A stretch of DNA of 17,015 nucleotides from JANNXY01 sp039795755 (GTDB lineage Bacteria; Patescibacteriota; Minisyncoccia; Phycocordibacterales; CAIZIN01), in contig JBDKLF010000039.1 of NCBI GenBank assembly GCA_039795755.1, positions 1-17,015 on the forward strand, in the 5' to 3' direction. The position numbers and the translations under genes were made by a program. Position 1 is the stretch's first letter; the number at the start of each line of letters is the position of its first letter. Positions 1 through 5,838 of the stretch are shown in pieces. The notes beneath the pieces are model-generated. The model saw only the letters and a program-made list of their open reading frames with translations. It searched no databases and was not told the DNA's origin.

Positions 1-165
1 TGGAACGATAGGGTCCTTGCCTTGTTCGAGGAATGCGAGACGTTGTTCATCAATGATTCCAGAAGTATTAGTGAATCCGAATTTCACTGCGAAATACATT
101 CCGGTGAGTACGAATCCAATAATCGCAAAGAGGTAGACGAGTATGTTGAAGATTTTTTTGATCAT
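1..165 (-). CDS. N-terminal fragment of an unknown membrane-anchored protein
   Basis: The minus strand reads open for 55 codons from an ATG at 165-163 and runs off the left edge, so the C-terminal part is missing. The visible part starts MIKKIFNILVYLFAIIGF and continues with a single hydrophobic segment (about residues 5-25), two basic lysines in front of it (inside-positive), then a polar stretch with an IIDEQRLAFLEQGKDP-like region. This looks like a signal anchor followed by an extracytoplasmic domain. The domain itself lies outside the window, so no function can be assigned. A TATATA hexamer ends 6 nt before the ATG on the minus strand (177-172), matching the -10 spacing seen at other starts here. 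It is divergent from the DUF4105-like gene, with 78 nt between start codons. The coding frame is convincing because a plus-strand reading of the same bases gives an unstructured polar peptide. Confidence 0.7.
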   Translation of the reverse strand, partial: MIKKIFNILVYLFAIIGFVLTGMYFAVKFGFTNTSGIIDEQRLAFLEQGKDPIVP

Positions 166-171
166 AGTATT

Positions 172-177
172 TATATA
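172..177 (-). promoter_or_regulatory. Probable -10 box of the minus-strand gene at 1-165
   Basis: TATATA on the minus strand, followed by 6 nt (aatact) and then ATG. An overlapping TATAAA (175-170) leaves 4 nt. No good -35 was seen. The spacing would put the transcription start at or next to the start codon. Confidence 0.4.
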
Positions 178-231
178 GATGAAGTAGCATATTTGTACCA
201 AATATACCGCATACTCGCAAACATCATTTGT

Positions 232-237
232 TATACT
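232..237 (+). promoter_or_regulatory. Probable -10 box for the DUF4105-like gene
   Basis: TATACT ends 6 nt before the ATG at 244, with no Shine-Dalgarno in the short gap and no recognisable -35 at 16-18 nt upstream. This predicts a leaderless transcript and supports the 244 start over the upstream in-frame ATG at 22. Confidence 0.5.
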
Positions 238-243
238 GTATAT

Positions 244-1086
244 ATGAATGTTATTAAGCGATTGAGTATGCGCATGATTTGGGGAATCTTATATGTTATA
301 GGTGCGCTGTGTGTGTTTGTTATTTTACTTAACATTGTTACTCATCCAAGTAACGATCGTATTTGGAATATTGATCAATGGAGATTGCCTTCGGTGCGAA
401 TTGATGGAGATCAGGTTACTATTCATGATATTCGCAATTTTCGCTATGCATCAACAACAAGCTACACCGTGGACTATTATGACAAGATATTTGATCTCAA
501 TGATCTACAAAAAGTCTGGTACGTGGTTGAGCCATTCTCGGGAATTCCTGGATCTGCGCATACATTCTTGAGTTTCGAATTCAGTAATGATCAGTTTGTT
601 TCTATTTCAGTTGAGATTCGTAAGGAGCAAGGAGAGTCATTTCATCCGATCAAAGGATTATTCAACCAATATGAAATCATGTATGTCATCGCTGATGAAC
701 AAGATGTGATCAAGCTTCGCTCGAACTATCGCAAGGATGAAGTATATCTCTATCCAATTGCTACTTCACCAGAAAAAGCTCGCTCATTATTTATCGACAT
801 GGTGACACGTGCTAATGAATTGCGTGAGCAACCAGAGTTCTACAACACGCTTACTAATACCTGTACGACTAATATTGTGGCACATGTGAACAAGGTGAGT
901 CCTCGCAAGCTTCCGTTCTTTGACCTTAGCATGATCTTTCCTGAATATTCAGATGGGCTTGCTTATGAGCTTGGGCTCATTGATACTGACTTGTCATTCG
1001 AGCAAGCACGAGAAAAATATCATATTAATGAACGAGCAATGCAGTATGCAGATGATCCGAATTTCTCAAGGAAGATACGGGAGTAG
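244..1086 (+). CDS. DUF4105-like (Lnb N-terminal periplasmic domain-like) membrane-anchored protein
   Basis: This 280-residue protein has an N-terminal transmembrane anchor (about residues 11-31) and an extracytoplasmic domain. The middle carries the pattern I associate with DUF4105: a phenylalanine-rich strand (FLSFEFSNDQFVSISVEIRK), then GESFHPIKGLFNQYEIMYVI, then LRSNYRKDEVYLYPI, and later a conserved asparagine/cysteine region (NTLTNTCTTNI). The family is uncharacterised; a papain-like fold with a Cys near the NxCTxN motif has been discussed for related proteins, but I cannot confirm catalysis. The frame extends upstream to an ATG at 22, but those 74 codons overlap the divergent gene at 1-165 and encode nothing hydrophobic. 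I chose 244 because the anchor begins there and a TATACT box ends 6 nt before it. A tRNA gene follows 43 nt downstream. Confidence 0.8.
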   Translation: MNVIKRLSMRMIWGILYVIGALCVFVILLNIVTHPSNDRIWNIDQWRLPSVRIDGDQVTIHDIRNFRYASTTSYTVDYYDKIFDLNDLQKVWYVVEPFSGIPGSAHTFLSFEFSNDQFVSISVEIRKEQGESFHPIKGLFNQYEIMYVIADEQDVIKLRSNYRKDEVYLYPIATSPEKARSLFIDMVTRANELREQPEFYNTLTNTCTTNIVAHVNKVSPRKLPFFDLSMIFPEYSDGLAYELGLIDTDLSFEQAREKYHINERAMQYADDPNFSRKIRE

Positions 1087-1113
1087 GTTTTTGTTTTTTC
1101 ACCATAACTAGTG

Positions 1114-1119
1114 TAGATT
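1114..1119 (+). promoter_or_regulatory. Weak candidate -10 for tRNA-Ser(GCU)
   Basis: TAGATT (4 of 6 to consensus) lies 10 nt before the tRNA and is preceded at a 17-nt spacing by TTGTTT (1091-1096). This is the best pair I could find in the 43-nt gap. The evidence is weak and read-through from the upstream gene is also possible. Confidence 0.25.
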
Positions 1120-1129
1120 GATGTGTATT

Positions 1130-1216
1130 GGAGCCGTGTCAGAGTGGTCTAATGTACCTCTTTGCTAAAGAGGCAGGGTGTAAAAGCCCTCGGGAGTTCG
1201 AATCTCCCCGGTTCCG
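1130..1216 (+). tRNA. tRNA-Ser(GCU)
   Basis: Complete 87-nt class II tRNA. The acceptor GGAGCCG (1130-1136) pairs with CGGTTCC (1209-1215) with one G-U. The anticodon stem-loop is CCTCT-TTGCTAA-AGAGG, giving anticodon GCU, which reads AGC and AGU. A long variable arm (AGGG/CCCT stem) and discriminator G1216 fit serine identity. The T arm is GGGAG-TTCGAAT-CTCCC. The 3' CCA is not encoded (bases after G1216 are CAC), so it must be added enzymatically. The D stem TCA/TGT has a T-T mismatch at the 10-25 pair, a small irregularity. Confidence 0.95.
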
Positions 1217-1248
1217 CACCTAAATATGATAATATAATCATATTAAAG

Positions 1249-1254
1249 TTTAAT
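1249..1254 (+). promoter_or_regulatory. Candidate -10 box for the DUF6159-like gene
   Basis: TTTAAT ends 8 nt before the ATG at 1263. A perfect TATAAT also lies further upstream (1233-1238), which would give a leader of about 17 nt. Which one is used cannot be told from sequence. No Shine-Dalgarno precedes the ATG. Confidence 0.35.
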
Positions 1255-1262
1255 TTGTATAC

Positions 1263-2213
1263 ATGAATCCTCAAGAGCCAGTGCAAGCATCGGTACCAGA
1301 ACCAGTTGTAACTCCAGTTGCTCAACCAACTCCTTCTGTACCTGCTCAAGAACCAGTAAAAATTGGTAAGTTCAAAGCAAGTAGAATGCTTGTCCGAGAA
1401 TCACTCAATGTACTTAGACAAGACAAGGAGCTCGCGTGGTTTCCAGTGCTCTCGGCTATTACAAGTCTCGTAGCACTCATTGGATTCATCGCTGTGTTGT
1501 TCTTTGTAATCATGGGTGGAGATATTCACATGTTTAGTAATGGTTCTAATGAGCAGATGAGTGTAGCGGGGTACGCTGCAGTGTTTGTGTACTATATCCT
1601 TACCTTTACTATTACGAATTATTTCTTGGCAGGTGTGTATACCATTGTTCATGCTCGATTCAATGGTACTGATCTCGCCTTTAGTGATGGTATTGCAAAT
1701 GCTAACAAGCATTTCGGAAGAATTTTCAGTTGGTCAGTTATTTCAGCGACAGTAGGAATCATTTTGCAAATCATATCTGACAAGTCAAAGTTGATAGGGA
1801 AGATTGTTGCGGCAATATTCGGAGCAGCATGGGGGATACTTACGTATTTTAGTTTGCCTTCGTTGGTAATAGGTCAGAGATCAATAGGAGATTCATTCAA
1901 AGAATCAGCGGCAGTGATTCGCAAGACATGGGGGGAGACAATTATTGTGAACTTTGGAATCGGATTATTCTTTTGGCTTATTACATTTCTTGTAATTGCA
2001 GTAATGATTGGAATTGCAGTACTTGTGCCAGCGTTTGAAATGTTAGTGCTGCTTGGAATACTTTTTGTTATCTATATCATCGCATTGTCTATTATTACTT
2101 CAACACTTGGATCAATTGTGAAGCTCGCACTCTATGAATATGCAGCAACAGGAGTTGTTCCTCAGGGATTCACACCTGAGCTTATCAAAGGTGCAGTAAA
2201 AGCAGGAAAATAG
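1263..2213 (+). CDS. DUF6159-like polytopic membrane protein
   Basis: This 316-residue protein starts with a low-complexity tail of about 35 residues rich in Pro, Val, Gln and Glu, which is probably disordered and cytoplasmic. A conserved-looking segment follows (KASRMLVRESLNVLRQDKELAWFPVLS), typical of the DUF6159 family, in which an amphipathic helix leads into the membrane part. About six hydrophobic segments follow: roughly residues 60-85, 100-130, 158-178, 184-200, 222-255 and 258-290. The C terminus (LALYEYAATGVVPQGF) also matches the family style. The function of the family is not known to me; no enzyme motif is visible. The gene lies between two serine tRNA genes, 46 nt after the first. 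The start is fixed by the lack of any upstream in-frame ATG outside the tRNA. A tRNA promoter begins at its stop codon. Confidence 0.8.
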   Translation: MNPQEPVQASVPEPVVTPVAQPTPSVPAQEPVKIGKFKASRMLVRESLNVLRQDKELAWFPVLSAITSLVALIGFIAVLFFVIMGGDIHMFSNGSNEQMSVAGYAAVFVYYILTFTITNYFLAGVYTIVHARFNGTDLAFSDGIANANKHFGRIFSWSVISATVGIILQIISDKSKLIGKIVAAIFGAAWGILTYFSLPSLVIGQRSIGDSFKESAAVIRKTWGETIIVNFGIGLFFWLITFLVIAVMIGIAVLVPAFEMLVLLGILFVIYIIALSIITSTLGSIVKLALYEYAATGVVPQGFTPELIKGAVKAGK

Positions 2214-2238
2214 ACATAATGAGGAATTTTGCTATGAT
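2211..2238 (+). promoter_or_regulatory. Promoter of the ACU-anticodon serine tRNA
   Basis: TAGACA (2211-2216, 5 of 6 to TTGACA) and TATGAT (2233-2238, 5 of 6 to TATAAT) are separated by 16 nt, and the -10 carries a TGC extension at 2230-2232. The start of transcription would fall near 2245, 7 nt before the mature tRNA. The -35 overlaps the stop codon of the upstream gene. This is the best full promoter in the window. Confidence 0.6.
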
Positions 2239-2250
2239 GGCATAGCAAAA
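2227..2250 (+). repeat. Perfect 10-bp inverted repeat around the tRNA -10 box
   Basis: TTTTGCTATG (2227-2236), loop ATGG, and CATAGCAAAA (2241-2250) are exact inverted arms. The dyad contains the extended -10 of the tRNA promoter and ends 1 nt before the tRNA. It has A rather than T after the stem on either strand, so it is not a standard intrinsic terminator; it may be an operator or fortuitous. Confidence 0.6.
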
Positions 2251-2251
2251 A

Positions 2252-2338
2252 GGAGGATTGGATGAGTGGTTTAAATCAGCGGTTTACTAAACCGCCGACG
2301 AGTAAAATCGTCCGTGGGTTCGAATCCCACATCCTCCG
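2252..2338 (+). tRNA. Class II tRNA-Ser with anticodon ACU
   Basis: Well-formed 87-nt tRNA. Acceptor GGAGGAT (2252-2258) pairs perfectly with ATCCTCC (2331-2337); D stem GAT/ATC; anticodon stem GCGGT/ACCGC with loop TTACTAA, giving anticodon ACU (2286-2288); long variable arm with GACGA/TCGTC stem; T arm GTGGG-TTCGAAT-CCCAC; discriminator G2338. The long arm and discriminator G indicate serine, and ACU reads the serine codon AGU, so anticodon and body agree. A at position 34 is the oddity: in bacteria A34 is usual only in tRNA-Arg(ACG). CCA is not encoded. A single G-to-A change at 2286 from the normal GCU, or a sequencing error, would explain it. Confidence 0.9.
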
Positions 2339-2364
2339 CATTAAGAATTGTTACTGGTTGCCCG

Positions 2365-2370
2365 GATACT
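2365..2370 (+). promoter_or_regulatory. Candidate -10 box for the TrpC-like gene
   Basis: GATACT ends 6 nt before the ATG at 2377, with TTAAGA (2341-2346) 18 nt upstream as a poor -35. There is no Shine-Dalgarno. The spacing agrees with other starts in this window and supports 2377 as the start. Confidence 0.4.
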
Positions 2371-2376
2371 TCAAAT

Positions 2377-2931
2377 ATGTACAAAAGCACTCAAATCATT
2401 GCCGAAGTAAAAACCGAATCACCGTTTGGTTTTAAGTCTGAAAAAAGCTGGGATGAGTTGTTTATTCTTGCAAATGAAGTTGGAGATATCATTTCTATCC
2501 ATACTGACCCGCGATGGGGCGGTTCATTTGACCTAATCAAGAAGGCTAAATTATTAACGAACAAACTTATTCTTGCAAAGGGAATTCACACAACCAATAA
2601 GGAAATAGAACAAGCAATTGAAGCCGGCGCCGATTATATTCTTGTAGTTGGTCGTATTCCTGCTATCCATCAAGATAAATGTTTAATTGAGCCGCTTACA
2701 CTTGCTGAACTAAAGACGATTCCTCAAGATCTCAAAGTTATTTGGAATAGTCGGGATTTGTCAGGTGGTGGAATCAAGAATGAAACTTTTGAGCAAGCTC
2801 GAAATATGTTCAAAGGATGGATGTGTCAGGCAAGTAATATAAAGACGATTCAAGATATTAGAGAAGGGGCAAGTGCAGTACTTGTTGGAACTCATCTCGA
2901 GAGTTTTGCTGATTCATTGAGGCAGAAATGA
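2377..2931 (+). CDS. Orphan indole-3-glycerol-phosphate-synthase-like TIM-barrel protein
   Basis: This 184-residue protein resembles TrpC from its first catalytic strand onward: IIAEVKTESPFG (residues 7-18, compare IAEIKxxSPSxG, with E10 and K12), a TDPRWGGSFDLI segment (43-54), LILAKGIH (64-71, with K68 where TrpC has the general-acid lysine), GADYILVV (84-91), VIWNSRDL (121-128, compare INNRDL, N124 and R126) and GASAVLVGTHLE (164-175). Two features differ from TrpC: the SESGI motif is QASNI (151-155), so the conserved Glu is missing, and GTHL replaces GESL. It also lacks the roughly 50-residue N-terminal extension of TrpC. No other tryptophan gene is nearby. It may bind a phosphorylated ligand or have another activity; I would not call it TrpC. 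The open frame extends into the tRNA, so the ATG at 2377 is preferred. Confidence 0.7.
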   Translation: MYKSTQIIAEVKTESPFGFKSEKSWDELFILANEVGDIISIHTDPRWGGSFDLIKKAKLLTNKLILAKGIHTTNKEIEQAIEAGADYILVVGRIPAIHQDKCLIEPLTLAELKTIPQDLKVIWNSRDLSGGGIKNETFEQARNMFKGWMCQASNIKTIQDIREGASAVLVGTHLESFADSLRQK

Positions 2932-2970
2932 TTTGTTATTTACGGTTTGTGTGCGTTCAATTCTGTAGAA

Positions 2971-2979
2971 TGCTATTAT
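2971..2979 (+). promoter_or_regulatory. Extended -10 box for the membrane protein at 2989
   Basis: TGC-TATTAT with the hexamer at 2974-2979, ending 9 nt before the ATG at 2989. It abuts a small palindrome ATTCTGTAGAAT (2960-2971). No -35 was recognised. Confidence 0.5.
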
Positions 2980-2988
2980 TGTGAGTGT

Positions 2989-3519
2989 ATGAAATATGCC
3001 CGATTCAAATATCTACTGTTCGCACTCATTGATACGTATTTTGCAATTATATTTTTCTCAGAAAGGGCAGCAACGCTTCTTCCATTTCTTATTTCGCCAT
3101 TTGTCTTTGTGCTATTTCTGGCATTTTTCCAGAACCCTCAATTGTTTATGAGACAGTGGAATAGTTGGCTTGCAACGATACTCAAATTCGCATTTTTGCT
3201 TGTTGGTGGGTATATCTTTTACAAGGTCGGTCATTTTCCTATACTAAATGATTTTTTGACCCAATGGTCTCGACAGGTGTATCTTATTTCGGTTGGGAGA
3301 GTGGCAGGTGTGTTGTTTGTATTTCTCGCAACCTTTTCGCAAATGTGTTTTGTATTAGGGATTATATTCAATATCTGTGCATGTATCTTTCCAAAGAAAT
3401 TTAGTGATGACACAAGCGAGTATACTATGACCTTTTTCAAGGCATTGATTCCTACAATTATCTTCACATTGTTATTTATTTTTGGTCTTCCGTATATTGG
3501 ATCATTGATTGCTCAGTAA
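2989..3519 (+). CDS. Small polytopic membrane protein of unknown function
   Basis: The protein has 176 residues and four or five hydrophobic segments, roughly at residues 8-25, 30-48, 62-80, 103-133 and 150-173, with basic residues at the N terminus (MKYARFKYLL). No conserved motif was recognised, and I cannot name a family. Cysteines occur in membrane segments only. The frame stays open back to 2947, but a TGC-TATTAT box lies inside that extension and ends 9 nt before the ATG at 2989, so the shorter form is preferred. It is followed convergently by the VOC-family gene with 41 nt between the stop codons and no clear terminator hairpin in the gap. Confidence 0.65.
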   Translation: MKYARFKYLLFALIDTYFAIIFFSERAATLLPFLISPFVFVLFLAFFQNPQLFMRQWNSWLATILKFAFLLVGGYIFYKVGHFPILNDFLTQWSRQVYLISVGRVAGVLFVFLATFSQMCFVLGIIFNICACIFPKKFSDDTSEYTMTFFKALIPTIIFTLLFIFGLPYIGSLIAQ

Positions 3520-3560
3520 TTTCGCTCTGACTGCACATGCTGCTTGCGTATTTCTATAAC

Positions 3561-4028
3561 CTACTTTCCTTCAAAAGCATTCTCTAATCCCTTAATATCG
3601 AATTTCTTCATTTTCATAAATGCTTGAACCACTCGTGATTTCTGATCAGCATCTCCTTTTTCCATTAATTCAGAGAGGGTGTTGGGTACGACTTGCCAGG
3701 ATAATCCATATTTATCTTTGCACCAGCCACATTGGCTTTCTTGGCCTCCATTTGTTGTTAACTTCTCCCAGTAATAATCAACTTCCTTCTGGTCCTCACA
3801 AGATATAACAAAAGAAATAGCCTCATTGAATGTAAACATTGTTCCCGCAGTCATAAGATTGAATTCTTGACCGAGAATGTTCATTGTTGCTGTTTCTACA
3901 TCACCTGATGGTGTGTCTGAAAGTGTGCCATTACTTTCTACTTTTGCATCTGGAAATATCGAAAGATAATAATCAGTTATTTCTTTTAAGTTTTTGTCGA
4001 ACCAAAGGAATGGTGTAATCTTTTTCAT
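3561..4028 (-). CDS. VOC-superfamily protein, PhnB / 3-demethylubiquinone methyltransferase-like
   Basis: This 155-residue protein matches the PF06983-type ('3-dmu-9_3-mt') branch of the vicinal oxygen chelate fold: it opens with KKITPFLWFDKNLKEITDYY, has FPDAKVES, a DVETATMNILGQEFNLMTAG strand pair, and ends with DKYGLSWQVVPNTLSELM and a helical QAFMKMKKFDI tail. Length fits a single VOC module pair. Despite the family name, members are mostly not ubiquinone methyltransferases, so the substrate is unknown; cytoplasmic. The gene is minus strand, divergent from the DUF1761-like gene with 63 nt between starts. An extended -10 box TGC-TAAAAT ends 6 nt before its ATG, predicting a leaderless transcript. 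Confidence 0.85.
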   Translation of the reverse strand: MKKITPFLWFDKNLKEITDYYLSIFPDAKVESNGTLSDTPSGDVETATMNILGQEFNLMTAGTMFTFNEAISFVISCEDQKEVDYYWEKLTTNGGQESQCGWCKDKYGLSWQVVPNTLSELMEKGDADQKSRVVQAFMKMKKFDIKGLENAFEGK

Positions 4029-4034
4029 GTGCTA

Positions 4035-4043
4035 ATTTTAGCA
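4035..4043 (-). promoter_or_regulatory. Extended -10 box for the VOC-family gene
   Basis: On the minus strand TGC-TAAAAT, followed by tagcac (6 nt) and ATG at 4028. There is no room for a Shine-Dalgarno in the predicted transcript, so initiation would be leaderless. Confidence 0.55.
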
Positions 4044-4073
4044 TTATTTTGTGAATTCATATTATTTATTTAG

Positions 4074-4082
4074 TGCTACAAT
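4074..4082 (+). promoter_or_regulatory. Extended -10 box for the DUF1761-like gene
   Basis: TGC-TACAAT with the hexamer at 4077-4082, ending 9 nt before the ATG at 4092. It is divergent from the VOC-gene promoter 31 nt to the left. Confidence 0.55.
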
Positions 4083-4091
4083 ATCAACATT

Positions 4092-4847
4092 ATGATATTA
4101 ATTAATTTCATTGCAGTGCTCGTTGCTGCTGTTGCAGCCTTTATTATCGGATTCTTATTACATGGTCCGGTGCTGGGTAAGTTGTGGATGAGATTGGCAA
4201 ATATTCATCCAACAGGCAAAGAAAAATTATCAGACATGTATCCACAAATGTTCTGGAATCTTGTGGTAAATATTATTTCTGCGCTCGGTGTTGCATTAGG
4301 AACATTAGTACTCTCTTCGTCAGTTTTTAGTACACATCTCTCAGTACTCAATGGAATTATCGTGGGACTCGTCGTGTGGATATTCTTTATTGGTACCAGT
4401 ACTGTTATTGATGTGGTTTGGATGGGGAAGTCATTCAAGTTGTGGATCTATGAAATGTTCTGCAGTCTCGTGGTAATGGTAGTTGTTGGACTTATTATCG
4501 GATCTTGGTCAGTGGGACATGATGTGAGAAATATTCATCGTGGAGCATATTCGCGTCATCATGATACTTCAATAAGCTCAACCTCACATGAAGTGACACC
4601 TGGTCAGCAGTTTAATGATTCGAATAATCAAATTCGATTTGATACAAAATTGCATAAGTGGGTAGATAACTATGGAATCTGTCACACTTGTACACCAGAG
4701 AATGGATTTCCGGCAAATGGTGATATTCCGCAACCTCCTACATCACAACCAGTTGCTTGTACTATGGAAGCAAAGCTTTGTCCTGATGGATCAGCAGTAG
4801 GACGCAGTGGTCCTCGTTGTGAATTCGCTCCGTGTCCGGGGGAGTAA
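4092..4847 (+). CDS. DUF1761-like membrane protein with a cysteine-rich extracytoplasmic tail
   Basis: The protein has 251 residues. The first 140 form a four-helix membrane part (about residues 4-24, 55-75, 85-106 and 120-140) in the style of DUF1761, with the early FLLHGPVLGKLWMRL motif after helix 1. The family usually ends near this point. Here about 110 further residues follow: a His/Ser-rich linker (150-170), a region with FDTKLHKWVDNYGICHTC (C197, C200), a Pro-rich hinge, and a small C-terminal module with four cysteines (C223, C230, C243, C248) in the arrangement CTMEAKLCPDGSAVG...CEFAPC. From memory this module recurs in Parcubacteria proteins, but that was not checked. The role is unknown; the tail probably sits outside the cell and could be disulfide-bonded. 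The glycosyltransferase gene follows after 5 nt, so the two are probably co-transcribed. Confidence 0.75.
   Translation: MILINFIAVLVAAVAAFIIGFLLHGPVLGKLWMRLANIHPTGKEKLSDMYPQMFWNLVVNIISALGVALGTLVLSSSVFSTHLSVLNGIIVGLVVWIFFIGTSTVIDVVWMGKSFKLWIYEMFCSLVVMVVVGLIIGSWSVGHDVRNIHRGAYSRHHDTSISSTSHEVTPGQQFNDSNNQIRFDTKLHKWVDNYGICHTCTPENGFPANGDIPQPPTSQPVACTMEAKLCPDGSAVGRSGPRCEFAPCPGE
4838..4844 (+). promoter_or_regulatory. Shine-Dalgarno-like site for the glycosyltransferase gene
   Basis: GGGGGAG ends 8 nt before the ATG at 4853. It is the only clear Shine-Dalgarno-like sequence I found at a gene start in this window, and it is at a gene lying inside a probable operon. It also overlaps the end of the upstream gene. 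Confidence 0.5.
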
Positions 4848-4852
4848 TTGAT

Positions 4853-5557
4853 ATGAATATTTCAGTTGTTGTCATTGCACATAATGAAGAAAAGCGTATC
4901 GATGCTTGCCTGCAATCATTGCTCCATCAGACAGTTCAGGCGCAAGAAATTATTCTGATTGCACATAATTGCACTGATACTACAGTTCGTAGAGCACAAG
5001 TATATCAAGGGGTGAAGATTGTTGAGTTCAATGGTCCAGAGGGGATTGTTCATGCGAGAGTTGAAGGAATTATGAGTGCAACAGGAGACATGCTGCTTTG
5101 TATTGATGGTGATTCGATAGCTGCTCCAGATTGGGTGGAAGTAATGAGTGCTACGTTATCAAAAGAAAATCGAACACTTGTTGGATCATGGGTGAGGTAT
5201 AGAGGTACATGCTTTGGCTGGTGCTTTAATTTCATTAACAAATATATGTGTAATGGAGTTGATAAGGTTAATTATTTGTGGGGAGCAAGCTTTGGGTTTT
5301 TTGCAAAGGACAGTGCTCGTGTAAGTGCAATACTTAAGCAAAGTCTCAAGCTCTCAGATCAACTTGTACTTAGTCGTAATCCAGATGATTTTTGGTTAGC
5401 GCTTTTTATGTCACGAGAGGGAACCATTGAGATAACGAATAAGACTTGGGTGGTACAAAATCAAAAAGAACATAATTCATTTCAAGCATACAGACGGCAT
5501 CTTGAGAATATAAGAAATGGCAAAAAGATTCGTGAGTATATGAAGTCTATACAATAA
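4853..5557 (+). CDS. Glycosyltransferase family 2 (GT-A fold)
   Basis: This 234-residue protein begins with the family 2 signature MNISVVVIAHNEEKRIDACL, followed by SLLHQTVQAQEIILI, a nucleotide-binding strand, and the metal-binding DGD motif (residues 85-87 in LLCIDGDSIA). The later region has a WGASFGFFAKD segment, usually the acceptor side, and a predicted catalytic acidic stretch (RNPDDFWLAL). It lacks transmembrane segments, so it is a soluble or peripheral enzyme using a nucleotide sugar; donor and acceptor cannot be told. An in-frame GTG at 4832 exists, but the fold begins at 4853, where the Shine-Dalgarno-like GGGGGAG lies 8 nt upstream. The 3' end overlaps the convergent rhodanese gene by 11 nt. 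Confidence 0.85.
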   Translation: MNISVVVIAHNEEKRIDACLQSLLHQTVQAQEIILIAHNCTDTTVRRAQVYQGVKIVEFNGPEGIVHARVEGIMSATGDMLLCIDGDSIAAPDWVEVMSATLSKENRTLVGSWVRYRGTCFGWCFNFINKYMCNGVDKVNYLWGASFGFFAKDSARVSAILKQSLKLSDQLVLSRNPDDFWLALFMSREGTIEITNKTWVVQNQKEHNSFQAYRRHLENIRNGKKIREYMKSIQ

Positions 5558-5792
5558 TATCTCTCCATCCACCACCATTGGTCACCTCAGTAATCCCAGC
5601 ATTTTGGAGTAGCATCTTTGCTCTTCCTGCACGGCCGCCTGCTTCGCAGAATACAGTGATAGGTCCTTTGTTTTGCAATGTTTCTAATTGAGTTGGGAGT
5701 TCATCGAGAGGAATATTAATTGCGCCAGGAACTGAACCTTGCGCGAATTCTTCTGCGGTACGAACATCGATAAGAAGGGGTGAGTGAGACAT
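5547..5792 (-). CDS. Single-domain rhodanese-like protein
   Basis: This small cytoplasmic protein of 81 residues carries the rhodanese core: LLIDVRTAEEFAQGSVPGAINIPLDEL (residues 6-32) and the active-site loop VFCEAGGRAGRA (47-58) with catalytic Cys49 and Arg54. Rhodaneses transfer a sulfane sulfur from donors such as thiosulfate via a cysteine persulfide; the physiological partner is unknown. At 81 residues it is shorter than GlpE (about 108) and seems to lack the first helix. The frame is open further upstream to 5864, but that extension runs into the divergent DUF4190-like gene and is not rhodanese-like, so the ATG at 5792 is preferred. A weak TATAGA hexamer lies 9 nt before it. Its 3' end overlaps the glycosyltransferase tail by 11 nt. 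Confidence 0.85.
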   Translation of the reverse strand: MSHSPLLIDVRTAEEFAQGSVPGAINIPLDELPTQLETLQNKGPITVFCEAGGRAGRAKMLLQNAGITEVTNGGGWRDIIV

Positions 5793-5824
5793 GTGGTTAG
5801 TTCTATATGATATTATTACTTCAC

Positions 5825-5830
5825 TATAAT
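5825..5830 (+). promoter_or_regulatory. Perfect -10 box for the DUF4190-like gene
   Basis: TATAAT ends 8 nt before the ATG at 5839. No -35 was recognised at 16-18 nt upstream. A leader of only one or two bases is predicted. Confidence 0.6.
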
Positions 5831-5838
5831 ATAAGTAT

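Noticed and set aside
22..243. Upstream extension of the DUF4105-like gene from an ATG at 22
   Set aside because: It overlaps a convincing divergent minus-strand gene start, encodes no recognisable domain, and a -10 box lies just before the better ATG at 244.
2252..2338. Reading the ACU tRNA as a leucine tRNA or a pseudogene
   Set aside because: The discriminator is G rather than A, all stems pair, and the codon read (AGU) is serine, so a serine tRNA is the consistent reading.
2314..2376. Extension of the TrpC-like gene into the tRNA
   Set aside because: The first codons would be read from the T arm of the tRNA; the fold begins at the ATG at 2377.
2377..2931. Calling the TIM-barrel gene trpC
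   Set aside because: Key motif residues differ, the N-terminal part is missing, and there is no pathway context.
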